Of a stretch of DNA of 64,000 bases, positions 45,813 through 56,802 are shown one piece after another. The position numbers and the translations under genes were made by a program. The notes beneath the pieces were generated by a model that ran no database searches, was not told the origin of the DNA, and worked only from the letters and a program-made list of their open reading frames with translations. This DNA comes from Phaeotremella fagi (taxonomy: Eukaryota > Basidiomycota > Tremellomycetes > Tremellales > Phaeotremellaceae), in the NCBI GenBank assembly GCA_001599715.1, contig BCHU01000006.1, positions 1,284,765-1,348,764 of the forward strand, read 5' to 3'. Position 1 is the stretch's first letter, and each line of letters begins with the position of its first letter.

Positions 45813-46811
45813 TTGCCATACCGCACTCTACAATACTGGTACAGTACGTACAATCCTTTCTCTCGAGCATTCATCCGTCCTTTGTTTGTAGCGATTGTAG
45901 CCCCGAATCGTTCAGAACCCATAGGTAGTGAGAGAAAGATGGCATTTGGTTTATTGTAAAGTGAAGAGTATTGTCAAGTGAGGTGAATGTAAGGATTGCT
46001 GTAGTTGGTGGTACACGTTTCTAGGAATGTTCAACCGTAACATAGCCAAGTAAGTTGTTTGGAAAAGGCTTAAGTAGTATAAGTAATAAATTGAATCAAG
46101 CCGAACATTATTGCATTAGATCGTATTGAATGCCAAGAAGCCAAGTAAGTTTCAAAAAGTAATATAATCGAAAATGACCTGGTAACAATGGATGCACAGC
46201 TAAATTGATGATGGACTCCCAAGGTGCAGCCACTGGCCACTTAGCAACGGGGCAACTGGTTGGGTGGTTGGGTGATCGTTTCATAGTTAACTTTGAGAAG
46301 CGCAGTCAGAACGTCTGTCTGCTCTGCGTCTTTAGTTGTTCTTTAGTATGGATGCATGCTTTCATTACTTGTACACTCATCCAACTCACTCACTCACTGC
46401 ATAGCCTTGGCCCCACTCACCCATCCACCCACTCACCCATTGCCCAGCCAAAGTCTACAACCCTCTACTCAGGGTCAATTTTAACAACGGGAACGTCATC
46501 GACACTCCTCATCGCCTTTCTTCCTCTTTCTCTTTTCTCCTCTTCAGTACTTAACTGCGGCGAAGGCGGGTCGATTCATCGTCTTATATATCTTTACATC
46601 TCCATATTCATATTCATATTCACTACTTTGTATATACATTCTTCACCTCTTCAATCCTCTACCATCAGCAAACAAACCATTTGAATCGATCCGGAGTAAT
46701 TCCTACACAACTAGACTAAGACATTCTACGACAAAGGGACGAACTACGACTCTTAAAATTATAAAGAAAAGAAAAAACTCTTTTTCAAAAACCAAAAATC
46801 CACTTGCCACC
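45813..46811. other. Intergenic, upstream region of aspartic protease
   Basis: About 1 kb without a supported gene. Short tandem motifs occur: CACTCAC/CCACTCAC repeats around 46385-46440 and ATTCAT repeats around 46605-46620. A pyrimidine-rich leader and an A-rich tract (46755-46800) lie immediately before the ATG with CCACC context. A 159-codon frame here starts at TTG and is not supported. Confidence 0.45.
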
Positions 46812-48641
46812 ATGTACTCCATCCTCCCCATCCTCCTCCTCCCCTTCCTCACCCCAACCAACTCCCTCCCAACCGAATCACACGAAGTGGAAGAACGCTA
46901 CAACCCATTCACCCCACCGAACGTGATACCAATAACCGCCGATCATCGACGACAATATCATGAAGATTTGTCAGTTCGTCAACAATGGCTTAAAGATGAG
47001 GCTAGGAAGATGAGACGGAAATATGAGATGCATTTGGGTGAACGGGGTCAGGAGTTGGTTAGACGTGATAGGATAGAGGAGGAGTTTGAGAGAGCTGCGG
47101 TGGTGGAGAAAAGGGAGAAGGACTTTTTGGAGAAAAGAGCTTCGGGCACTGTTTCGTGGGTATAATCTACTGTATTTTCTTGGTTTGCCTAACAACCTCT
47201 TAGACTCACTGATATCGGTCTCGACGCTTCGTATTCTGGAACCATCACTATTGGGTAAGTTGTATTCAACCCCGTTGATCGTATACTGATACACTTTTAG
47301 TACACCCGCTCAAAGCTTTCTCGTGATTTTAGATACAGGATCATCAGATCTTTGGGTAGCAGGTTCAGCCTGTACTTCATCATCATGTAGTGGAATTACG
47401 AAATACACTTCCTCGTCTTCATCCTCCTATACCTCATCCTCTACACCGTTCAACATCACCTACGGAAGTGGAGACGCAGACGGTTATCTCGCAACTGATA
47501 CAGTTTCAATGGGTGGATTCACAGTGTCCAACCAAGCTTTCGGTGGGTCCAAATTGACATTAAAAGTATCGAGTTCATACTGACAGATATTAGGTGTTGT
47601 TACCTCGACTTCATCTCAACTTATCACTTCTCCTTTATCTGGACTTATGGGACTGGGTTGGAAAGGTCTAGCTTCATCTGGCGCTACACCTTGGTGGCAA
47701 TCTTTGGCCTCAGGTAGTCAATGGAGTGATCCAGAATTCGGTGTTTATCTTGCCAGATATAGAAACGCAACTAGACCTACTCAGGTTGAATCGCAAGGTG
47801 GTCAATTGACTTTAGGGTAAGTCACTCGTCAATTCTGGAATCGATTTACTGATGATCAATCAACAGTGGTCTCAATACAACTCAATACACTGGTTCAGTG
47901 AATTACATCACCCTAACAACCTCACAAGAAAACTACTGGCAAGTCCAAGTCCAAGGATTAACAGTTCAGAATAGTTCAGTGTCAATCGTAAGTCCCCAAC
48001 CCCCCCTCTCTCATCTTCCCAACTAACCAGAGTAGAACTCCCCAATGTCAGCAATAGACACGGGAACCACATTAATCGGTGTCCCCTCATCGATCATTGC
48101 CTCGATCTACGCTCAGATCCCAGGTGCAGTTGCCCTATCCGCTTCATCAGGTTATCAAGGCTACTACGAATATCCATGTTCCACCAACGTCAATGTCCAA
48201 TTCCAATTCGGTGGTTTGAAATATTCAATGTCGAATGCCGACATGAATCTAGGTCAATTCACTAGAGACACTACGATGTGTACAGGAGCATTCTTTGAGA
48301 TGGATTTGTAAGTCCCCCAAAGTCTTTTTTCATCTGTATCTCAAACTGAATTTATTTTTGTTGTTAGATCATCTCGATCCCCAATCTCATGGATTGTCGG
48401 TGCATCATTCCTGAAAAACGTCTACACAGCATTCAGATATAACCCACCAGCAGTTGGTTTCGCGGCGTTATCTGGAACTGCTGGGACGATAACTGCAGGA
48501 ACGACTTCTAGTTCAGGTTCGACGACTGGTTCAACTAGTGGATCGGGTAGTCCTAGTCAATCCGGTGGTGTTAGAACCAGTTTCATCGGGTTTGGGACTT
48601 TGGTGGCTGCTTTAGTCGTTTATGGTGTTTCTGCTTTGTAG
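46812..48641 (+). CDS. Secreted aspartic protease with probable GPI anchor (A1 family, yapsin-like)
   Basis: A pepsin-family endopeptidase. The first 18 residues are a clear signal peptide (I-L-P-I-L-L-L-P-F-L). A charged propeptide follows, with dibasic sites; the last, E-K-R before A-S-G-T-V-S, is a good Kex2 cleavage site. The two catalytic motifs are I-L-D-T-G-S-S-D-L-W-V and A-I-D-T-G-T-T-L-I-G. Paired cysteines near residues 185-192 (C-T-S-S-S-C) and two later ones are as in the family. The C-terminus has an S/G/T-rich linker, then a hydrophobic tail (F-I-G-F-G-T-L-V-A-A-L-V-V-Y-G-V-S-A-L), the pattern of a GPI attachment signal. It has about six exons with short introns. Cell-wall or plasma-membrane location is inferred. 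Confidence 0.9.
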
Positions 48642-48917
48642 GGTGGGATAGGGGTTTGGGTCAGAATGTTGAGTGTGGGTCAGGACGATCATGTTTTGTA
48701 GCTATTATCGGAAAGATGGGTCTCTCTTGTTTAGACTTGGGTCATTCACTGTGGGACATGAAGAAAACAAAGTTTCTGAGGTTTTGTATCTTGTTAGGAA
48801 ATCAATGCATAGCTATTCCATTCGATCCAGGTTCATTCCATTCCATGCATTGTAATTGATTGATTGATTAATGTTATGCTTCCTATAATTTCTGAAAGTG
48901 TTCAAACCCCACACCCC

Positions 48918-51251
48918 TCACTTCCTACGTAACAGACAATACCTATTGAAAACTCTACCCTTCTCCAACCAACCCCAAGGTAAATAAATCAATCGACTCC
49001 ACCAAACAGATTCCTGAGCGTTCAAGAACGTCGTACAAAATTCTTTCTCCCATTCGTTCGATGAGATGACGTCGTCGTTCAGAGTAACTAGATAATTACA
49101 TTCATCTACTGGGATCTGTTCGTGTTCAAATCAGCACTAGGTAAGGAAGGTGTAGTCGGGACTTACGGTGAAAACACTTTTCGAAGGTTGGTTCAATCCG
49201 TTGAATTTCCCTTGTCTTACTACCCTAGTCTCTGGTCTTGGCCATGGACTACCTGAACTACTTTCCCAAGGGACAGGCATCATCCCATCAAACGAACTCC
49301 CATTAACAGTCGTCCAACGTATATCTATCCCCTGTGGAATCAAATAACTACCTGGGAAACGATACCATTCGTCCGCGTAACAGAATGTAATCCTGGGTTC
49401 AAGCGTTGTCAGAGGTGTTAAATCCCATTCTGGGGTTAACACCTCGCCCTCACGTAATTTATATTTCGGGGGTGGTGGGAGAGGTTCGTAACCCAAGTCG
49501 GAGAGGATGGTGGGGATGGTGTTGTATTCGAAATGATGGACTAGGGCGAAGGGGGCTCGGTAGAATGACCCTAGCGCGTAGATCCTCGTTATTGAAATTA
49601 GGGCTGGGAAGAGGACTAGGAATGTGGTGAACCATGAGAAATAGGTTCGACGGGATGCCTGTTTGGAGTTAGATGCTTGATTTCGGAGTTAACGTACCTC
49701 GTATGGTGAATTTGTCAATGCAATGAACCATGCTTCTAACAATCCCTTCAACAAGTAAATAGACACAGCAGCGTTGAAACATAAAAACGGGTATGCAGGG
49801 AAGAAGAATCTCTCTTCTTTATGAGCTTGAGCAGAAAGGATGAACAACCAGATATAAAACGGTAAAAGTCTAATCACCAACAACGTATAAGGTGACGATT
49901 CACCTTTAGGCGCTTGTTGAGTTTTGCCTAAACGCCGATGATCGTATTTATGAGTTATAGCCAGTATCGGTAAAGCTAGTAGAGCGAGTATAAAGATGAT
50001 ATTGAAGTTGAGGAATAAATTCTTGAGATAGAAAATCGGTGATTCGACTCCATAGAGATTTGGTCCTGCTCCGAAAATGTTGTAAATCATAATGTTCAAC
50101 GTTGGGAATACAGATCTTCCATAGACCCAAGAATCAATGACAGTAACTGGGATCTGGTATCGTCAGCCACTTAACGTCAATACAACACAAAAAACACCTA
50201 CAGCGATGAGCGAAGTGAAACCGATCGCTTTCAATAACCTGTCTAAACCACCTTTCCTACCTGGTTCTTCACCTGCCAAGAAAATTTGTTCAAATACAAA
50301 AGGTAAACCTAAAGCTGCACTGAATGGCCAACCGACTATCGCACCCAAACCGAAAAACCATGTTGCTCTGTAAGCCCATTGCGTACCCATAGCAGTGGAA
50401 GTTGCAGGATGGAAAGAATAAGCTGAAGCCAACATGGTTGTGTACATAGCGAATGATGATGGTAGGAAGGCTATAAATGTTATTTTGACTTCACCTTTTT
50501 ATAGACTCTTACTTACATGATGCTGCTCCCCACATACCAGCTGATAACATCATGGTGAAAAGCATGTATTTACCAACACGTTCATTGATGGTTTCAACGA
50601 CGGTTCGATAGAACTTGGCTTCGCAGAATGAACAAATAGCACCTAAAGCGATTCGAAGGGAGAAGAAAGCTTGTCTCTGTGGTGGTGGTGAGTAACAACG
50701 CTTTCACAAATCTGATTACTCACCTTTCCCAATCCAAGAATCTTTGGACCTATATGAGCCAAAGGCCAATGGAGTAAGATATAGAACCAGGATCTAACAG
50801 CGAATTCAGGTGATAGTTCCCAAGTTTGGAAACCACTGTTGTAGCTGAAATAATGAAGGGGCTCGTAGAAATTGAACACTGGGAATACTTAGCTAGCAGT
50901 AGTCCCAAGTATCGAGTTACACTTACCCTCATCACAATCCGATATCAAAGAATACATCGCACCAGCCGTCCTAACCAATAAGAGTATTCTAAAAGCCAAA
51001 GATAAAGAAGGTGTGAAAGGTCCCCTCTGTGATCTATCTCCATATAAGTCACCGAACACAAAACTCAAAAACTCTTGACTCACCGTTTCAACTTGTCCTG
51101 TAACAAACCTTGATGTCTCCTCTTCCATCCTAAAGGAATAGCTTTCCCCCATTGATCGAATTCAGGTTCATCTTTCTTGACACCAACAGCGGTTGGAGCT
51201 GGGATTGGACGTCTGAATCTAACGTTCTCTGTACCAGGTAAGGCTGCCATC
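48918..51251 (-). CDS. ALG9: ALG9 alpha-1,2-mannosyltransferase
   Basis: Alg9 adds two alpha-1,2 mannoses to the lipid-linked oligosaccharide in the ER lumen, using dolichol-phosphate-mannose. After a short cytosolic start, the luminal motif S-D-C-D-E-x-F-N-F-Y-E-P-L-H-Y identifies the GT22 family. G-F-Q-T-W-E-L-S-P-E-F-A-V-R-S follows, then S-S-F-L-P-S-S-F-A-M-Y-T-T, G-W-P-F-S-A-A-L-G-L-P, and A-H-K-E-E-R-F-F-F-P-A-Y-P, all placed as in ALG9. About ten hydrophobic segments are visible. The soluble C-terminus has E-W-Y-R-F-P-G-S-Y-L-I-P. Start is ATG at 51251 (CGACG-ATG-GCAGCC); stop TGA at 48918-48920. Introns are short and numerous. Its promoter is shared with EMI1. Confidence 0.93.
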
Positions 51252-51425
51252 GTCGTTGTGGTGGGTTATGGAACAATGTTGAGATTGATAATGGAGATGT
51301 TTTCGAAATTATAGTTAACAACGAATGACCACGTGGCAATTACGCATACATTTAAATTCACTCATTGTGATCCCTCTGATTCGATGGTTGAAAAAAGACT
51401 GTATTCATCGTAGTATTCATAAAGC
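51252..51425. promoter_or_regulatory. Divergent promoter ALG9 / EMI1
   Basis: Only 174 bp separate the two start codons. CCACGTGG (an E-box CACGTG) lies at about 51330-51337, roughly midway, so it could serve both genes. Confidence 0.5.
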
Positions 51426-52113
51426 ATGCGTTGGTCACTATTCGACAACTCATCAGCGTCAGCGTCAGCTCAAAGAGCAACTCCGTCCGAGTCCGTGGCC
51501 GGTCCTTCAAACCTTACATCTACAACATCGACTTCCAAGAAACTATTCAACACCAACCCCATAAACCGTCTTGATAACGTCTTGAAAGATGAAACTCAAT
51601 ATCAAGAACTTCAGTATCCAGAGGTAGAAGATGTACCAGGATGTATGACTTTATTGTGGGTCCCATCTCACTCCAAACCGCAGGCTAAACTAATTGACGC
51701 AAATCAGCGACGAATTCATGATGTGCTATGGTAAGTCGATTCCTCAGTATCAAATCGTTCATACACTGACCCAAACCCCAGCGTTAGTCCCTCAATTGAG
51801 AAACATGTATCGTCAAGGAGAACTCAGAGATTGTACCTATAAATTCAAAGATTTCAAATACTGCATGTCGCTGAAAGGTGATTCACCGGAATTGAAACGT
51901 CAACTATGGATCAAGAGACGGGCTGAATGGTGGGCTGAGAGAAGGGTTAGTGGGAGTAGTGAAGATGTTTGGGATGTAAGGAGGTAGGTCATGTCTTTCT
52001 TGGAACAAAACTTTTTCACGGTTATACTGAATGTTGGGTTTTTTAGTGTACCCCTGGAAAATTTCCCTCCTTTGCAACCTGACGATATCTCTGACAGTGA
52101 TAACGTTTCGTGA
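51426..52113 (+). CDS. EMI1: EMI1 / DUF3128 protein with twin CX9C motif
   Basis: Emi1 was found in yeast as needed for early meiotic induction; homologues carry a CHCH-like twin cysteine motif typical of mitochondrial intermembrane-space or cytosolic small proteins. After an S/T-rich N-terminus come C-M-T-L-F-D-E-F-M-M-C and D-C-T-Y-K-F-K-D-F-K-Y-C, each a C-x9-C pair, then L-W-I-K-R-R-A-E-W-W-A-E-R-R and S-S-E-D-V-W-D-V-R. Introns split the first C-x9-C pair (51655-51708), follow it (51731-51780) and precede the acidic tail (51985-52046). Stop TGA at 52111-52113. Confidence 0.88.
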
Positions 52114-53266
52114 ATGCATGTTATATTTAGGAAAAGGGACTGGATGAGCCAACGTCGCGAATGCTGAGTGATGCCAAACAAATTTGGCACGAATTAAACT
52201 GTTAATAATGGGTTCAAGAAATGACCACAGGGGTGTCTCGCATTGACAAAGTTAGGGTTCTGACTGAGAACCCGAAAATAGACCATTCTCTCTTTTTTGC
52301 GATGCTGTCCCTGCCCATAGTCAATCCTTGAAGCAGTGAATGTTCAGCTGCTAGTTGATTGTTAACTTTCCAGGTGAAAATGAATCACATTATGTTCCAT
52401 CGGACCAACATCCATCGGGAAAGACTTTAAGTATAAGGAGAATTCAATTGAAAATTAACCAAGAATCAACTATGACGTGGATTCCAGACAGGTCTAAGAC
52501 GGTAAATTAGGGGGTTTTAGAGAATTTAATTAGCTCTAGCATGTAGCTTAACTCCATCCTTTGATATATGGACGGTGTATTGTAACTTTACCTTGTAGCT
52601 GATAATGAATACCTTAAGTATCTTGTAGAAGAGTGGGATCTGGTTAAGCCGCAGCTGTAGAAGCACATGTCGCAGCACAGGATAGGATATAGGGATACAG
52701 CTTACAGGATTATGAATATGTACGTAATTATGACAAAGTGAGATATGGTTCCAGTTGTAAGAATGGAAATGGCGAAACCGAGTTGTTGTAGAGCAACTGT
52801 AACTTGGAGAAAGCTGTGCAAGTACTCAATCACTCAGTGCGAGGTAAAGAGGACTACGGGGTCAATAGGATAATAGGATAATAAAGTTAAGTTTACTGTA
52901 AAGGTAGTCCTCTTGGCAATATATAGTACAACTACCAGATACTACTACTGCTCCTACTCGTACGCACTTTAAAAGATCGACATCGACAAAAAGTGGTCAT
53001 ACGACAATAAGATCGAAATCATATCAAAACCATCATCTTTGATTCTGACTTACCTTGGCTCCACCTCAATCACGTTTAGTATCCACCTTTCAAACCCCCG
53101 AAATAGATCACTTAATTGATTGATTGATTTTGATCGTGCACACGCACAAAACGAGTCCCCGTCACTAAAGAAACGCGGATTTGATCCTAATTCGCTTTCA
53201 ATTCTTGATTCCCAAGATTCTTTTCTTTTCTTTTCCTCACCATTCCCAATCCCAATCCCACTCACC
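52114..53266. other. Intergenic, start of accessory region
   Basis: The 1.15 kb stretch has no supported gene. It carries the EMI1 3' UTR and the promoter and leader of the next gene. A pyrimidine-rich run (TTTTCTTTTC.., CCAATCCCAATCCC) lies just before the ATG at 53267. The upstream in-frame extension to 53120 begins at TTG and is not used. Confidence 0.45.
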
Positions 53267-54502
53267 ATGTCTCGTTCACCACGTAGACCCTCTTCTCTAT
53301 CAGTACTTTCCCTCGATTCAGTACCAGAAGACATGCCTCCAACCAAGAAACCTCAAAAAGTCAAATGGATCGTTGATTCATCAGCTACACGATTAGGATC
53401 TGAGAAATGGGTTGAACAAAGTCGTGTCATCTTGGTTTTGGGATGTAAGCAAAATGATCATTTGTGCTATACTGACATGATTACAGCACCTACCATCGAA
53501 TCGTTATCGCCGATCCTGTATAATCCAATTTATTCTGGTACATTACTTTTGATCGGTTCGGACGAACCATTGAAATTTTTTCATTCAACCAAGAATGTTT
53601 GTCCAACTCTTCAACATGTTTCTATCGGTCAATCTAAATCTAAATCCAACGATATTGGGAGCCATCCATTGAAAGAGATCATAGCCATCGCGACCAAATT
53701 TTCACAACAATTTAAAAACCCTACTATACGACGAGGATCGTCGTCGTCGTCAACTGTCGTTTCAGCACGGTCATCATTCGATCTCAATCAACATCAAACC
53801 AACATCATTCCCGAGAAACGAATTTCATTTTTTCCTTCTTTCAGATCATCGATTGATCTATCTTCAGCACTCAACAACATCAACACCGATCCATTCGATG
53901 TAGTCCTAAACTTCATCGCCAACTCATCTCTACAAAACATGCTACAAGATTGTGTTCTAACAACCACTCAGATCGTCCTTTCAAAACCTAAAAAATTGAC
54001 TTTCCTTCATATCCTACCAGAAGTCATCGGTCCATTACCAATAATCATCGAAAAATTCTTGCTATCGTTGCTATCATCCATGCACAACGATATCAACGGT
54101 AAAGTCATTTCGACTGGTGTTTGGCTGGATTCACCTATTGGTGAAGCTTCCGAGATTCTGTTGTTTGGTGGATTGAATTATCAAGATGGTTTGGCTGAAG
54201 GTGGTAGACCCAGAGCGTACCTTTCAAACTGGGATACTTGCGTTTATCGAAATACGTTTGCCTCGCACCAAAGTTTGATCAATCCTTCCTCTCAATATCA
54301 AATTCAGTACGACAACCAAACTCGAATCCAAAGTCACGAAATGCAAAATTCACCATCGTCTTCATCATCTGAAGCAAGTTCTTCACCTTCAATGACGACA
54401 TCTTCAGCGTCCTCATCACATGTCATCGAAGAGAAGGCGGCTGTTAAATCTCAAACCAAGACTAAGAGGGGTTGGTTGAAGAGATTCGGAATTAGAGGTT
54501 AG
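53267..54502 (+). CDS. Serine-rich protein, unrecognised
   Basis: I do not recognise this protein, about 395 residues after splicing. The frame is open throughout, but a 42-nt segment (53447-53488) has all signs of an intron: GTAAGC donor, CTGAC branch site, TTACAG acceptor. Because 42 is a multiple of three and lacks a stop, both spliced and unspliced forms stay in frame. The ordered part has V-I-L-V-L-G, S-G-T-L-L-L-I-G-S-D-E, P-K-K-L-T-F-L-H-I-L-P-E-V-I-G and I-L-L-F-G-G-L-N-Y, predicted alpha/beta. Serine-rich linkers lie in the middle and near the C-terminus, which ends basic (K-T-K-R-G-W-L-K-R-F-G). It lies beside other lineage-specific genes. Confidence 0.55.
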   Translation: MSRSPRRPSSLSVLSLDSVPEDMPPTKKPQKVKWIVDSSATRLGSEKWVEQSRVILVLGCKQNDHLCYTDMITAPTIESLSPILYNPIYSGTLLLIGSDEPLKFFHSTKNVCPTLQHVSIGQSKSKSNDIGSHPLKEIIAIATKFSQQFKNPTIRRGSSSSSTVVSARSSFDLNQHQTNIIPEKRISFFPSFRSSIDLSSALNNINTDPFDVVLNFIANSSLQNMLQDCVLTTTQIVLSKPKKLTFLHILPEVIGPLPIIIEKFLLSLLSSMHNDINGKVISTGVWLDSPIGEASEILLFGGLNYQDGLAEGGRPRAYLSNWDTCVYRNTFASHQSLINPSSQYQIQYDNQTRIQSHEMQNSPSSSSSEASSSPSMTTSSASSSHVIEEKAAVKSQTKTKRGWLKRFGIRG

Positions 54503-55269
54503 ATTATGTTGCTTCATACTTGTCATTTGCTACTGTATCATATTGATTTACTCTACTTTTTGATGATTATAACGACTTTATTTCAAGTTTACCTTTTTCA
54601 TAAATACCATGTCATACATACTCGTACCTGTACATACCATTTAATATCGACATTTATATGTTGCGGATTTTAATGTTGTGAATGGAATTCATTAGAATAT
54701 CGTTGCTCCAAATGCCACCAAAGGTATCAAAACTCGTCTGAAAGATGAGTATCTTTGGAAGTACAACAGATGTAATCGCTTGATTGCATTGTTGCCTCCA
54801 AGCGAGATCTTTCCGATCGACAGTTTGATCATGGTATCATGATATCACGGCAGGAATAGTACGACAACCAATGTAAAAATTACAGTTACAGTGTTTGTGG
54901 CAATTCCTGGTTTCTATAGGCGTATCGGGCACAACGATAAAATAAGTTATTAATCTCCGATTCCAAATGAATAACACTCAGTTCCAATGTCATAAGAGAA
55001 CCAGGCAAGAGAAGCTCGAACGAAGAACCAAATCTACAGCTTGAGTTTTCTCGATACCCAAGAAACGCGTGCAAGAAATAGAAATTTAAATTTGGACCAA
55101 CTACAAAATCTCCCTTTTTTGGATCCTTAGCCCTTTTCAAAATGGGTAATAAGCATATCATGCTGTGAACGTATCACAATCTCTTCTTCAACCAAATCAA
55201 TATCTTCATCATCTCAAATATATCGTTATCTATCTTCCATCCTCCTCATTTTCCACACACAATTCGAAA
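54503..55269. other. Intergenic, promoter of paralogue A2
   Basis: The 767-bp stretch holds the 3' UTR of the preceding gene and the promoter of the 55270 gene. The block 55068-55142, with ACGCGT at 55075-55080 and TCTCCCTTTTTT and GCCCTTTTCAAAA segments, is similar to the block upstream of paralogue A1. A 91-codon minus-strand frame is not supported. Confidence 0.5.
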
Positions 55270-56349
55270 ATGTCTCCAAACAACATCCTCACCGCCACAA
55301 CCTTCATCTACGAACTCGATTCAATAGTCTTCGACCTCCGTTCCCTAACCCCTCAACAAATGTCTACCGTCGACAAAATCCATAACATCAAGAAATTCAA
55401 ACTAATCAAAAACCTACTCTTCGACCTAAAATTCCCCGTTAAGTTGGTTAAACTCTCTAGTGGTTCGATTCTAGCTTCGTTAGGTGAAAAAAAATGTTCA
55501 CTCGAAGATTACATGGTCGGTTTCGTTTCTCGATGGCAACGTCAAGTTGTTCATGTTTGGGGTGGTTTTGATGGTCGATCTATTCAGTTTGAGAATAATG
55601 GGGTGTTTAATAAGATGATCGTTGAATGTGAAGGATTCAAGGGATTTATCGGTGGTGGTAAGTGAATTTTCGTGGATGTTATTCGGTCATTTATTGATAA
55701 ATTTATGGCATAGTTCGAAAACCCATTCGATGGGCTCAAGTCGCTCAATTTCACGCTGAACGAGCTAAGTTGGGTCCGTTACCTTCCGTAATGGATCTTT
55801 ACTCTTGGGAATATCTTGAGGTTACTTCCCAACCCAAGGAAATGGTTCAGAACGGTACTTGTACTTTGATTTTCAACAAGATCGCTAGCGGTTTATCAAC
55901 CGGTATTGTCAGAGTTATCAGTAAAGCTACTAGTGGTAAGTCTTGCTTCCATTTGACTAAGATCATACTAACACTACCTAGTTGTTTCTGTCAAAGTCAA
56001 CGGTGTTATTACCCCCGTATCTGGTTCGACACCATCCACTCCTTCAGAGCTCTCCAGATCCTCCTCCGAATCTTCTTTGGTCTCTTCAACCCTCTCAACC
56101 CCAAACTCTTCATCTTCATACCTAGTTCTCCCAACATTCAACCCGTTCTCACTCTACAAATCATTAACCCAACTATCCTCCAAGGTTGAAATTCAACAAG
56201 ATCCCATCCCATCAACTTCTTTTGAATTGGTCGTTGAATCAGTTAAAGAAGTCGTTCGATCAGAGTCGGATTACTTTGAAGGTATCTTTGAAGATGATCA
56301 AGAGATGATCGTTCTTCCCAAGACGAACAAGAATTTTTTCCTTTTGTAA
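55270..56349 (+). CDS. Unrecognised protein, paralogue A2 of the gene at 42633-43599
   Basis: Three exons, with introns near 55661-55712 and 55936-55980, give about 325 residues. It shares the whole domain plan with paralogue A1: Y-E-L-D-S-I-V-F, Q-M-S-T-V-D-K, S-G-S-I-L-A-S-L-G, L-E-D-Y-M, N-N-G-V-F-N-K-M, then P-S-V-M-D-L-Y-S-W-E-Y-L-E, and the end E-S-D-Y-F-E...E-M-I-V-L-P-K. A serine/threonine/proline linker (S-T-P-S-T-P-S-E-L-S-R-S-S-S) is longer than in A1. No function can be assigned; no known motif was seen. Conservation of tail and core with a variable linker suggests selection on both ends. Confidence 0.7.
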
Positions 56350-56802
56350 ATGGTAAGTTTCCTTTTTGGCTCTCGAGGTGTTTGCTCAACATTGACATTT
56401 CCAAAATAGTTCAATCAAAATTGATGTTCATGTCTTTCTCTTCTTTGTCTTTCAATTCTTCTAATGTATTTCTCTCGTCTCGTGCTCTAAACAATGTCCT
56501 TTTGATAAAGTCTCTTGTCTAAACAAATGTGGTATGAATTGTTATGTGATATGTTCAAGTTGCAGCATCGAGCGTCCTTGATTTACTTGGTAGATGGACG
56601 AATTCCGTGTCGCATTCAAGTTATTCATTGTATTCCGTAGTTGTAAGTCGCAAAGCAATACAGCATCCAGCGTGTTAGTCACCAATTCTATGTTGTGCCT
56701 GAAGATACGAAACTCAAACAACAACATCAGCTTTGACTCTCCAACAACTCATCATTTTATGTAATGTAACATCTATCATACTGTACATCAGAAACTTCCA
56801 AC
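56350..56802. other. Intergenic between paralogue A2 and F-box-like gene 1
   Basis: The 453-bp stretch holds 3' UTR (T-rich, TTTCTC repeats near 56430-56490) and the next promoter. No coding frame or RNA gene is supported. Confidence 0.45.

Noticed and set aside
46205..46684. 159-codon frame before the aspartic protease
   Set aside because: It starts at TTG, and the translation is dominated by CACTCAC and TTCTCC simple repeats of a leader sequence.
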